The notes beneath the pieces are model-generated. The model was not told the DNA's origin, made no database searches, and saw nothing but the letters and a program-made list of their open reading frames with translations. This document shows, piece by piece, positions 35,473-47,300 of a stretch of 64,000 nt of DNA (its first letter is position 1; each line of letters opens with the position of its first letter). Source of the DNA: Papilionanthe hookeriana x Papilionanthe teres. Taxonomy: Eukaryota > Streptophyta > Magnoliopsida > Asparagales > Orchidaceae. The stretch lies in NCBI GenBank assembly GCA_022702705.1, contig CM040427.1:77925283-77989282 (forward strand), read 5' to 3'. A program made the translations under genes and the position numbers.

Positions 35473-36007
35473 GATACATGGGAGGTAGCACACCTCTAAT
35501 GCACATCCGAACGACATTTCCTGCCAAGGATGGCTTGGAAGGTGATGTTATTTTTCATGTATCTCACTATTCAGACATGGATTCCGACAGATGCTTTTGG
35601 AAGAAACTTGCAAGAATCTTACACAATTCTTTTTGGATTTATGTGGATTGTTAAAGATGTTGAATTTTCAAGGAAAATATCATCATATTTTGGATCAAGC
35701 TGTATGATGTATTTTTGACGAATTGGAATGGAAATGACCATGTCGTATTTTTCCATCACCTCTTTTGTGCAAATTGACTCGGAAACGCCATTAAGTTAAA
35801 TGAACTTCAAATAAAGAATGAAAAGAAAAGAAAATAAATAAACAACTCTTTTTAAGAACCCGAACGTCAAAACAAACTTTAAATTAAAATGAGCTCTAAT
35901 TGAAATCGAATCACTAAAACAAACAAAATGAATCTAAATCTAGAATTGAATTTCGATCGGAATCTGCTGATTCATATCTTTCAACTCTTCTTCTTATCTC
36001 ATTCAAC
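35473..36007 (+). other. Spacer after ORF2, no feature seen
   Basis: The ORF2 frame continues with stops and a short open stretch (35530-35718) that resembles nothing I know. The rest is AT-rich 3' untranslated-type sequence of the Tat element. Confidence 0.5.
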
Positions 36008-36645
36008 TTTCGAGGCTGGTACCTAAATTCCAGTCCTCATTTTCGAGGTCAATACCTAAATCCCGACTCTCTCCTTTTGGGATCAGTACCTAAATTCGGA
36101 TTCCCATTTCTTTTGAGGCTGGTACCTAAATTTCAGTCCTCATTTCCAAGGTCATTACCTAAATTCTGACTTCTCCTTTTGGGATCAGTACCTAAATTTT
36201 GATTCACATTTCCTTTGAGGCTGGTACCTAAATTTCAGTCCTCATTTTCGAGGTCGGTACCTAAATTCCGACCCTCTTACTGAGATTGATACCAAAATTT
36301 CAATTCTCATCATTTCGAAACTGGTACCTAAATTCCAGTTCTCTCCTTTCGAGGTTGGTACCTAAATTCCGACCCTCTTTCTGAGATTGATACCTAAATT
36401 TCAATTCTCATCCCTTCGAGACTGGTACCTAAATTCCAGTTCTCTCTTTTTGAGGTCGGTACTTAAATTCCGACTCTCAGAGATCAGTACCTAAATTCTG
36501 ATTCTCATCCTTTTCGAGATCAGTACCTAAATTCTGATTCTCATCCTTTTCAATCAATACCTAAATTCTGATCTTCTCCTCGAGGCTGGTACCTAAGTTC
36601 CAGTTCTCTTTGCAATCTCGAGGTTGGAACCTAGGTTCTAATTCT
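36008..36645 (+). repeat. Array of about 19 stem-loop units (about 33 bp) in Tat 3' UTR
   Basis: Each unit has a left arm, an almost invariant loop TACCTAAATT and a right arm complementary to its own left arm. Arms fall into types: GAGGCTGG with CCAGTCCTC, GAGGTCGG with CCGACCCTC, GAGATCAG with CTGATTCTC, GAGATTGA with TCAATTCTC. The arms change together, so pairing is kept while the sequence differs. Three types recur in order about every 100 bp, giving a higher-order repeat. Clear units include 36247-36275, 36282-36309, 36417-36445 and 36514-36542. Tandem repeats in the 3' UTR are known for Tat/Ogre elements; the paired-arm covariation is what I see here. Confidence 0.85.
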
Positions 36646-37024
36646 CATTTAAAATCCGAAATCTCTACAAAATTCACCTTGAAATCTAAATCTCAAATTA
36701 AATTTAAAACAAAATTCCAATTAAGTTAAATTGCAACTGAAATTAAAACTTGAATAAAAAATTCAGACTCAAAATTTAAACTTGAAATAAATGAAACGAA
36801 TCTAAAATACAATCTATCCCTCTCCAGATCTTGTGATTTGGAATTCACTTCTTCTTCCCCAGCGGGAGTTCTGGAAACTTCATTCTTGAAGGTTTACCTG
36901 ATACTCCCCAGTGGAAATTTCCTACATTTTGTTCTGAGTTTGTCACTCGAACATCTGTGTTGGCTTTGTTGATCTCTTCGGTCAACGTCAATACGCGAAG
37001 TGTGCTTGGTTAGCACACCACACC
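36646..37024 (+). other. Tat 3' UTR between hairpin array and polypurine tract
   Basis: First about 150 bp of A-rich sequence with loosely repeated AAATCTAAAATT-like words, then mixed sequence. No coding potential seen. Confidence 0.5.
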
Positions 37025-37039
37025 TATTGGGGGTCCATT
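37025..37039 (+). other. Polypurine-like tract before Tat 3' LTR
   Basis: ATTGGGGGTCCATT directly precedes TGTTGACC, the LTR start also found at the end of LTR B. It is the expected plus-strand primer position, although only the G-run is strongly purine. Confidence 0.6.
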
Positions 37040-40000
37040 TGTTGACCTCATTTTTGGTGAGGTCTAATCTCTCTCTCCTTAGTGCTTAGGATCTAACCAT
37101 AGGTTTTCCCTTTGACTATCCTAGAGGACTAGAAATGGGACCCACCACTTAGAACTTTAAACACTTCTTGGCTCCCTTCAAACCCCACAATTTTGATTGT
37201 AAACCCCCAGGCCACTTGGAGGGTTAAGATCAAATGTGGAGGTTTAAAGGATGAGTTTCTATAGGACTCTTTGGCCTTAGGATTACCCTGGGTGGTCTAG
37301 TCCTGGTGAGGGTAAGCTTGCACACATCACACTCTCACACACATTCTAAACCCTAAAACTAATTTCACCAAACTTAACTCCCTAACTCATGTAGGTGATT
37401 CATATGAATGGACCTTAACTCCTAGGCCCCTGGCTAAGAGGGTTAGGAACAACATATTGAGTGCCTAAAATGAGTCCTCTCATGGCTCTTGTGAGCTTAA
37501 TATGACTTCATGGCTCAACCAAATGGTTTCATTTCACTCACACCTAATCAATCTTCATTTTTCCCAGATTTCAATTTTTTACCCCGGGACCCTAAACCCA
37601 CCAAAGCTACCCCTAAATTGCCCAAATTGCCCCTACAACACCAAAACTCTCCAAAATTTCCCAAAATTTACCCAAAATTCCTGAAAGTCCTAAAAAATAT
37701 TTTGAAACAATTATCACCTCTTAAACTCACCAAAATACCCTAATACCCTCCAAATACCCAAAATACACTTTTACCCCCAAAATCCAAAAATTCCAAAAAT
37801 TCCCAGAAAATTGTCGAAAATCTCAAATATTCCCAATTTCATCTTGTTCAACTACACCATAGGCCAATTTTGTCAATTTAGCCCGCTTTTACCAAAACCC
37901 CCAATTGACCCATTTTTTAACTTAAGTGGACTCAATGTCCAACCAAATCACTCCAATTAACCTCAATTTTGATCCAATTCAATTTAAACTTCAATTAAAT
38001 ATCCCCAATATCAATTTAAACCAAATCCAAACCCAATTTTATCAACATGTGGATCCAATCTCAATTTGAAGCTTAAAGCCCAATTTTGGCCCATGACCTA
38101 AACTTGCCCCAAGCCAACCCAAATTAACTCCAATTAGCCCCAAATCTTTTCTAAAACCTTCCTAACATCCCCACAAACGAAACACTAACTTGATTTGCCC
38201 CAAATTTTGAACCCAAACTTCACTCAAGCCTAACCCAAACCAAAAATCCTCAATTTGGCCTAAACCAACCATGAACCCAAATAGGCCTAAATCTCAAAAT
38301 TAAGACCCAACCAAAATTGAAAACTCTTTGTTACACCTCCATAAACATTTTACAACATTAATTTTACATCAAAACCAACATTAGCCCAACCTTAGCCCAT
38401 ATTAGCCCAATTTGACCCACTTTGGTCCTATTACTAAAAGACCCAAATTAAACCCAATTCAAATCCAAATTACCCCAAACTTGTTCCAAATCATTCATAA
38501 CACATTCCTAAACCAATTGCAACATTTATTTGGTATAATATTTTACAAAATTTTCATCCAAAAGTTCATTTTGAAACCTAAAAAGCCCACTTCCATAAGA
38601 CATTTAAAAGCCCATTTTTACCAAATTTGAAAAAGCCCAAAATTGGCTCCAAAGCCCACATGACAATTTCTTCTCATCACCCCTTTAATTGATATCATCC
38701 CTAAGTTTTTAATTCATGATAAAATGATTCCAAATCAAGCCTCATGCCAAAATCATTCCTAAATGCCAAAATTTCTAAAACCTACTTCTATGAAACTAAG
38801 CCAAGCCATTCCTAAGCCATGAGAGAGCCTTGGAGCCATGCACAAGCCACATGAAAGTCATGAGAATCTTAGACTTGTCATCAAATCATTTCTGGAAAGA
38901 GGAGGGAAGCCTTTAATCACCCCTTAAAAGTCATTAACCCTATCCATGTTTCACTTTAATCTAAAATTAACCCAAACAATTGTTTGATGGAGACTTCACC
39001 ATCCTTCCCTTGGTTGACCCAACTGATTCCCCATCAGCCTAAAGCCACCTTGGAGGGTGAACCCAACACATTTCCATGGTTTGGCCAAATCAAGCCCAAA
39101 ATGAGCCCTTACCCTATGCCATTTAAATCTACTCCTTTACACATGTCAAGCCTCAATTAAACTCACCAACCTCAAGCCCTGACCACACTGAGTCAGATGG
39201 TGACCTGACCCTAGCCGGACCACCACCACAGCCGCCAGAAACCACTAGGCCGAGAGCCTTATTTGGATTCAAAAAATTCAAACTTGCTTGCTGAGCTAAC
39301 CCAAACCTAATGGCCATCATGGCTGTTCTTCTTCTCCCCTAGGCAGCAGATCTCAGCCTCCAAACCTCCGTGGGAAGCCCTCTAGCCATGCCTATTTAAA
39401 CACCATCACCTCACGGCCAAAAGAGGTGCTAAAACAAACCTTACCAAAACTCTGCCAAAATCACTCCACACTCTTCTCCTAACATAGAGCACTTGATCCC
39501 CACTGAAATCCAGCCCTAAAACCCCCTCTGTGAGCTCAATTTCTGAGTTCAATTTTGAGCCTAAAAATAGGACACTTCACCACAGTGAGCCAATTCTCAA
39601 ATTGATTGACTCTACAACTTCACCAGACCAGGAGGAGAAGTTCCCCAGCAAAAGCCCTCTCACCAGGCCGGCCATTCCTTCTATCGGCCATGCTTTGAAA
39701 TCGGGCTTGGTGGAAATCGGGTCTAGACATTTCACCAGCACCAAAGGCTTCGTCCCTAGGCTCCCCCAGCTCCAACGAACGTGCCAAGCCCCTTTGATTG
39801 AAGCTTCACTTCTCAGAGCTAAGGTATGGAACTCCTCCTTCCCGAGAGCTTCTTTCGATTCTCCATTTTGTTTGAGTCGATTTCAATGCATGTTAGCTGT
39901 ATGGATTTGTAGCTCTCGTTTAGACGAACACATAGGATCAAATTTCATGTAAATTGGTTAAGAAATGAGGGAGATATTAGGGTTTTAGTGTGGACGGCTC

Positions 40001-43000
40001 TCGGGACACACCAGTCGTAGACGATGACCAGGAACCGTCGGATCACGCGTGTATCGAATGGACGATCCAGATTGTATCGGACGGAGGAGTGGAGCGGAAC
40101 CGCGGGGCCGCGTGGAGCTGAGGTGGAAGGCAGTGTCGAATGGAGGCGCGCCGCGTGGAAAGTTCGGAGCTGCTGAGGTTGACGCGGTGCCGCGTGGATA
40201 AGTAGAACAATAGGGTATTTTTGATTTATTTAAATGCCCTGAACTTCAAAAAAATCATAACTTTTCATAGAAAAATCACAAAAATAAAAGAAAAATACCC
40301 TCTTGCTCAGTGAACAGATGAGAATAATGTGGAAAAAGAATTAAGTTAATTTGTTAAGTTTATGATTTTTAATGATTTAAATGCTCTCTGTGATGTTTTA
40401 ATTCTCCATTTACATACACAATTTACTATGGCATGAGACCATAGGGCCTTTATAGCCTCTGTTCTTGGGAACATTCCCTGAATTTTTCAAGACCAGAGGC
40501 CATCACTATGGCAAGTTATTGATTTTCCAAATTTATGTGTCTGTTTTGGCATTTTAATCCAAATAATTAGCATATTGCTTAGAAAATTCTAGAAAAATTA
40601 GGGGAAGTAACTTAGGACCAGAGGACCCTAGGAAAATTATGGTTTGATTTAATTCCTTAAAAATAACCCTAATTAGCCTAAACACTCAAAACTGAACTTT
40701 AATTAAGTAGGAGTAATCACACATCAAAATCACTTGAAAATAGATATCCACTGTCACCTAGGGTGTAGAGAACCTCATATAAAAATTTCATGTCAATTGG
40801 AAATGATTTAAGCCATTAAATGAATTAATTAAATGGCATAGCCGTTTTAAAATTAAAAAAATTCATAAAACCCAAAATACAGTTTAAAAATTCACCAAAT
40901 TAGTTTTCGGGCTTCTCTGATATCAGAAGAGTCTAATAAAATTAAAATTAGAATTTTCTAAAAATTTTCATTTTTAACCCTATTTTTAATATTTTAATAA
41001 TTAAAAAATTAAAAAAATCACAAAATATTAAAAGTCATAAAAATGTCATATTTAATCCCCTAATCACTTAGGAACCAACCAAATATTTTTCCTAAGTCCC
41101 TAGGTTAAGATATTGAATTTTAATAGCTTAAGACAATTTTTAATATTAAAAAATGGATTTTCCAACCTTTGCACCAAATTAATTTTAATAAATTAAAGAA
41201 AAATCAAAAAAATATAAAATTTGTTTCTCTAGACTTCTTGAGGTCAGAGGGATTTAACAAAAATATAAAATCCATCTTTAAAGTTTAATTTTATTTTATA
41301 ATTAATTAATACTACAAAACTTAAAATAATTATAACAAATAAAATATAATTCAAAAAATCACCAAAATTGGTCTAAATGGTCCTCTGGTCAATAGGGACA
41401 TCCCATAATTTTCTTAGGGACAGAAACTTTACCTTGTTCATGTTATTGAATTTTCATTGAAAACCCTTATTTTTCATTAAAATAAATATATAAATTAAAT
41501 TAAAAATGGAAAAATCACATTTTCTCCTCTGATATTTTAATTGACCCATGAGTATGGTGACATAAAAAATTCCAAAATCATTTGAGCTACATTTAATGAA
41601 TTATGAAGTGAATAAGCCTAAGGGGCAAAATGGTAATTGTTGAAATTTAGCTTTAATCAATATTTAGGCTTAATCATGGGTAATGGGTAATGAATGATTC
41701 TAACTAATCTCCTTAGATGATTGAAACATGAGGAATTAAAGGGTAGGAACCCATTTTATCACTTTTCCAACATAAACAAAGTAATTATAATTTCTTAAAT
41801 CATTGAAAATTTGATGTTAATTAAAAGAGAATGTATTAAGTGAAGGGGTTTAATCTTGGAAGATATTAATTTATTAATCTTAACCCCTAATTAATGATGA
41901 AAATCAAATACCACTTGATATTAATTTAATAACTCAATAATGAAAACTAAGATAAATTAAATAATCAAATTAAAATAATTTCTAAGATAAATTAAATAAC
42001 CAAATTAAAACAATTTCCAAGATAATTTAATAAAATAAATAAATAAAAAAATAATTTTAAAATAAAATAATTAATTAAATTAAAAATAATTTTAAAATGA
42101 CATGATTAATTCAAAACAATTCAAACTAAATATAATTAAATCAAAGCAATTTTAAAATAATTTAATCATCTTTAAATCACAATTAAATTAATACAATTAA
42201 ATTAAAATCAACTTCAAAATCAACACAATTAAATTAAATATAACTAAACCTAAAGTTAAGATAATTTTAAAATAGTTAAGTCAACTTTTGAAATTACACA
42301 ATCAAATTGAAATAATATAAGACAGTTATAATTAAACTAAAATATTACAATTAATTTGAATCAATCTTAAAAAAAAAACCAACTTAAATCTAAATAAGAT
42401 GGTTAAGTTTCTTAATAACCTAACCTACCCTAAAGGCTTCCACCCACATAATTCTGAAATGGAGTATCAAGTGAAATGTCACTTCACTCATCAGATAATC
42501 AAATGTCTAAGTTCACTGAGCAAGAAGCAAAACTTAACTAAATTTTTGGATGATTAATTCACCTGTACAATGAAATTCATTTGGACTCAAAATAATCTCA
42601 GAAGTATTGGATGTTTAGGACTCGTCTTAGGCACTTCCTCGATATGATGGGCTGATTTAGAAGAACAATTGAACGTAATTGTTCTTTGGTGAAGAAAATC
42701 ATTCATAAAACACGAGAACCTAGACGTCATAGGAATTGATTAGCAGTAGGATTAGGATTTTAGTAGACAACCAGAACCTTCCCTTAGCCTTACCTAGGTG
42801 CTTTCCTTGAAATGTTTAAATGCTCTGACATGTGTTTTAAGTGCAGCTTGGAATGACGAGAAGACCCTCCAGGTACGCTTTTACTTTATTGCAATTTACT
42901 TACATGTACTGCACTTTACTTTTCTTGCATGTTAAACAAGAATGTCACCCTGCATGAAAACTAAAACTTTTAGGATAGCCATAAAATTGAAACCCAAAAC

Positions 43001-44335
43001 TAAATTAAAAGTCACAACAAGATAAAATTCACCGCCACAACACTTAAAATATAAAACAACTCAAAATTTAATCACAAACAGAATAAAAAAACCACAACTA
43101 CAACTAAATTAAAACGTCTTGTTGGATGATCGGGAATACCTCAGATGATGTAACCTACGTGTTGCTAACGGGATTTCCCACGGTCTAAATGAAAGTGTGG
43201 AACTCATTTAGTCGAGTTTAGCAAATTCATTTGGACTAAGTGAATCCGATAAAAATAACGGTGCCGGAATGATGGAACCGTGGGATCTTAACCGGTGTTG
43301 TTATAACCAACTTTAAGATTCCCCTAACAAAATGTTAAAAACACCTGAACCTTTAAACTTTTCTAAACCAGAACACTTCTCTCATCTCCTAATTTTCACT
43401 TTTTAAAACTAAACCTCTGCAACAACAAGGAGCTTGGAGCACAGTGGGCAGCACGACCATCTTCATCAGCAAAACTCTTTCTTACAATTAAATAACCAAG
43501 CCATAGGATTTCGAGGTAGTTTACTTAGTGCAACATAAATCCTCAACTTTTCCTTAGGCATTTACATAATTATATTATGTAAATTAAGCCCTGACTCGTC
43601 TTAGGACTCCGAGGCAGTCATTTGGTACGATATAAACCCTTACATCTTCGAGGCTATTTGTATGATTATGTCATATAAATATAAGTCCTAATTAACTAAA
43701 ATTGACAGGATTACAACATTAAATAATACTCTCAAATTGAAGCCAAACAATAGGATAGTTTGGGAAGTTGTCGAGATTTTTCTTGGATCCTCAACTTCTC
43801 CTACTTTCTCTTCCTTTGGACTCTCAAAATAAACTGTTCCAAAATTTGAGCTATTCCCTATTGAAATTTCAAAAATCCAATTCATTTGAAACCTCAAACT
43901 TTGAAATTCTTGAGAGCAAAACCACTGATCATTATCGAGAGTTTTCATAAGTGATTCTCGTCACTTAGGATGTAATTAACTATAGAGGCTTGCCCTTATA
44001 GGGAACTTTAAGAACCCAGGTAATATAAACCCTGCTTAATTCCTTTGTATTAAGCAGAGGAACTTGTCAACTTATAAAATTGGTTCGCAGACCAAACGGA
44101 TGTCACAATCTTCTAGTTTATTTAATCGAGCCCCATCATCAAGCAGTATGTCTATTCTTCGGGATAGATACACGGTTTGTGATGTGGTGCTCGTTTATAT
44201 AAACTATTTGGGATGTGAGATCGGTTTGATTTCATATCTTAAAATTTTCAAACTTAAAATTATTTCCAAAAATCAAATGCTACTTTTCAAATTATATATA
44301 TTTAAATTAAATTTAAAATCTAAAATTCGCCAACA
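37040..44335 (+). repeat. Long LTR A (3' LTR of the Tat element)
   Basis: 7296 bp from TGTTGACCTC to TCGCCAACA, so the ends form the inverted repeat TGTTG/CAACA. It is homologous in patches to LTR B (44341-50076, minus strand) and LTR C (58635-63538). Examples: GAGGTCTAAT after the start, a GTGTATCG..GGACG stretch near 40045, and the CTCCTACTTTCTC and CTTAGGATGTAATTAAC stretches near 43796 and 43962. It contains a C/A-rich, G-poor stretch (37500-38700) and diverged internal repeats (40900-41460). The open frame at 39530-39952 has no counterpart in LTR B or C and is not supported as a gene. Confidence 0.8.
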
Positions 44336-44340
44336 ATTTC

Positions 44341-47300
44341 TGTAGGCGATCCCTTTTCAAAACACATAACCTAAAAATAAGTCGTACATAGATTTATTAT
44401 TATTTAAACCTAAGGAAAATTTAGTTGGAGAAGATATGTTATAGTCTTGATTAGTCAACCTACTTCCTTGTTTTGTTGCTCTAAAGGCTTGCTCCGAGCT
44501 CCATATCGTAGCTATTATGGAATTAGCGTCTTAGGTGTGAATGTAAATTATTTGGTCATGGCTTACCGTAGGGTACCTCTTAGCATATGTTCTACTGTTG
44601 TCTACCTTAGGGCCTTGCAAGTGTTATAAATAAATACAAAAGTAAAAGCTGTGAAAAGATGAAGTAAAATACTGTAAAGTGCAGTAAATGTAGAATAAAT
44701 ATGCGTACCTGGGATTCCTAACGCTGTTGTATGGTTAGTACAATAAACATAGTATGGTAATTGAGATAAAGTAAAGCGAACCTAAGGAAAACACTAACAA
44801 GTAGGACAAACACATGATGCCACATATGGAAGAGCGAAGCTTGGTGTAAGATTTTGAGTTTTGGGGGAACTCAGAACTAGGACCGAAACCCTAACAATTC
44901 TTCCTGAATGAACTTCGAATGTAAACATAAGTATCATGTATGTGAGACCCAACACATTGTAAAAGCTCACCGGCTCGATAAACATGGAAAGGTAATTCTC
45001 AGCCTGAATGGTGTGACTGGCATATGAACTGGCCAAAGATGACATTCCCAAAATTTCTTAATCACACATTCAGAAAAATAATTTTAACTTTTCATTTTAT
45101 CATGCAAAAATATGATTTTCATATATTTTTTAGACTAGACAATCCATGAGACAGTCACACTATCGGACTTGGGATCACCATCAATCCCAAAGGGTTAGGG
45201 TGAATTTTTACTAAGTGTTAAAGGGCAATGATGTTAATCTTTGCCCCTCGTATCATCAGGTTAAGATATACATCACTCCTCACATATCAAGATACCATTC
45301 TCATCATCGTTCTTACCACCCGAACCTTCAACTCACTCTGGCCTCGATGATATGTGAGATTTAAAATATCCACCAGTGCACACAAGGGTTTAGTTCCTTC
45401 ATCCAAATTCCATACCCTTGAGCATCAGGTATTACTGTAGGTTAAGTAGTGATGGGGTATTTTCATTGAGGTGTGTATTTTAAGGGTCTCGCATCATATC
45501 TTGGTGGGTCCTTAAAGGTTTCATTTTTTTTTATTTGATTTTTAGTGATTGTTGTACTTTTGAGGATGATTTTCCTCTTGATGTCTTAATTATCCCACAC
45601 ATAAGGCAAAGGGTCAATGTTATGTTAAGGGTTATATAGGTAAACACCTATAGGGGTATGTTGACAATTAAGGAATTCTACAACGCTCCCCTTTCATTGG
45701 ACTTAAGCTTGTAGTGTTTCAAGATGTTTATCATTTATATTTTTTCTTAGACTATTTCTCAAATGATATTAGATTAAACCTAATACACTATCAAGCTCTT
45801 AAAGTTTGAGGGGTATAGTATTAATTTTGTAAAATGTTTATAATATAGTATTTAGATCCTCATTAAAAAATTGAATTGCACTTAAGCATTGATGATTGAG
45901 AATTCAAATTAATGAAACATTAATTTCCTAACTCACATCCCCCACTCTTGAATCATCCAAATTTTATTTCTCCCAGAATCTAACAATTTAAGTAATTACA
46001 ATTTTGCCCTTTTGGTTGCTACCATATTTACCCTCTGGATTTCAGTGACTTAAGTAAATCAAATCATCTTAATTTAATTTCCCTTCCCTCTACTTTGACC
46101 TAAAGAATTAATTAAAGTGTAGAACCCTAAAAGTACCATTATACCCTCTCATAACTCTTATGTTTGAATTCCAATGAACATGAAACTTCACTTATCTCTT
46201 GCCTGTGGGCTAATTAAGACATGAGAGGAGAAATAATATTTTTTTTCTAAATTTTATTTTATTTTTTATAATTATTTTAACCTATGATTGCAAATTTTCA
46301 TTAATAATTGATTTGATTTTTCAAAACATGTTTTCTATCATTAAGAAAATTTGTGAGATTTTCCAAAGTCAGAGGGTCACTTAGAATAATTTTCTTGATT
46401 TTTTGAATTATATTTTAATTTTTATCATTTTATAATTAGTTTTAGTGAATGAATAGGCGTAAAATATTATTTTATTTATTAAAATATTCATTTTTACTTT
46501 TCTTAAATTTTTCTGACCTCACTGAAGTCAGAGAAACTAATTTTATATTTTTCTAATTTTTATTTTTAGAATTATTTTAGTCAATAATTTATAAAACTAT
46601 ATAAAAATAAATCTTAGTACGTAAAATATATTTTACAACTTTAAAAATTTATGGAAGCACTTTGAAGTTAACATTCTTAATCACGGAATATTTTGTGACA
46701 TTTTAAAATACATTTGCATTTTTTATTTTTTAATTATTTTTAACATTTTTAATTAAAAATACTCTAAAAATAAAAATTTTGTCTCCACTTCAATTTTACT
46801 TTTTCTAGGTGCCTCTGACTTCAGTGAGTTCTCCAAACTTGATTTTATATATTTTATTTTTGTTTGATCTTTTATAATTATTTTTCTAGGTAATATTGAT
46901 ATTTTGGAAAAAAATGTTTATTTAGGCATTAAAAATACATTTTTTAACTTTGAAAATTTTATGAGAGTGTTTTAAAGTTGTTTTCTGTAATCAAGGAGAT
47001 TTATGTGAATTTTGGAGATAAATTCTTATTTTTGTAAATTTTAAATGGTTTTTTAAAAATAAAAATAAATAGAAAATATTTTTTAAATTCAAAATATAAT
47101 TTATTTTTCCATGACCTCTCTGACTTCAGAGAACTCATCAAAGTTGATTTTGTATTTTTTGATTTTTTATTTTTTTTAATAATTACTTTTATTAAAGTAA
47201 AGATGACTAACTTATGTAATTAGAGCTTTTCGGGTTAGAGGCGTGGTTTCCTCTAACCTTGGAAAAATCTAAGGACCTCTCTAATCACATGAGAAACAAA

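Larger units (their letters stand above)
33024..44335 (+). mobile_element. Tat-lineage Ty3/gypsy element with ALKBH-type ORF, right part
   Basis: Order on one strand: integrase (from 33026), candidate intron (33699-33980), ORF2 with AlkB domain (33985-35472), stem-loop array (36008-36645), polypurine-like tract (37025-37039) and a 7.3-kb LTR (37040-44335). Long LTRs, an extra ORF and tandem repeats after integrase fit the Tat/Ogre group. The left part is missing because Athila-B is inserted in the integrase. Confidence 0.78.

Noticed and set aside
35530..35718. Continuation of the ALKBH frame after 35472 as extra coding sequence
   Set aside because: Two stops intervene within 50 bases and the translation resembles no ALKBH C-terminus; treated as 3' untranslated.
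36008..36645. CRISPR-like array
   Set aside because: The units have no unique spacers between identical repeats; each unit is a hairpin with changing arms, in a plant retroelement.
37345..37365. Interstitial telomere sequence (AAACCCTAAA)
   Set aside because: Only a single telobox-like word; there is no tandem CCCTAAA array.
37510..37743. Pro/Lys/Asn-rich frames (37502-38630) and their antisense mirror at 49030-49514
   Set aside because: Low-complexity C/A-rich DNA gives long stop-poor frames; both strands and several frames are open at once.
39530..39952. 140-codon frame in LTR A
   Set aside because: It begins in the G-poor part of the LTR, has no counterpart in LTR B or C and no recognisable domain.
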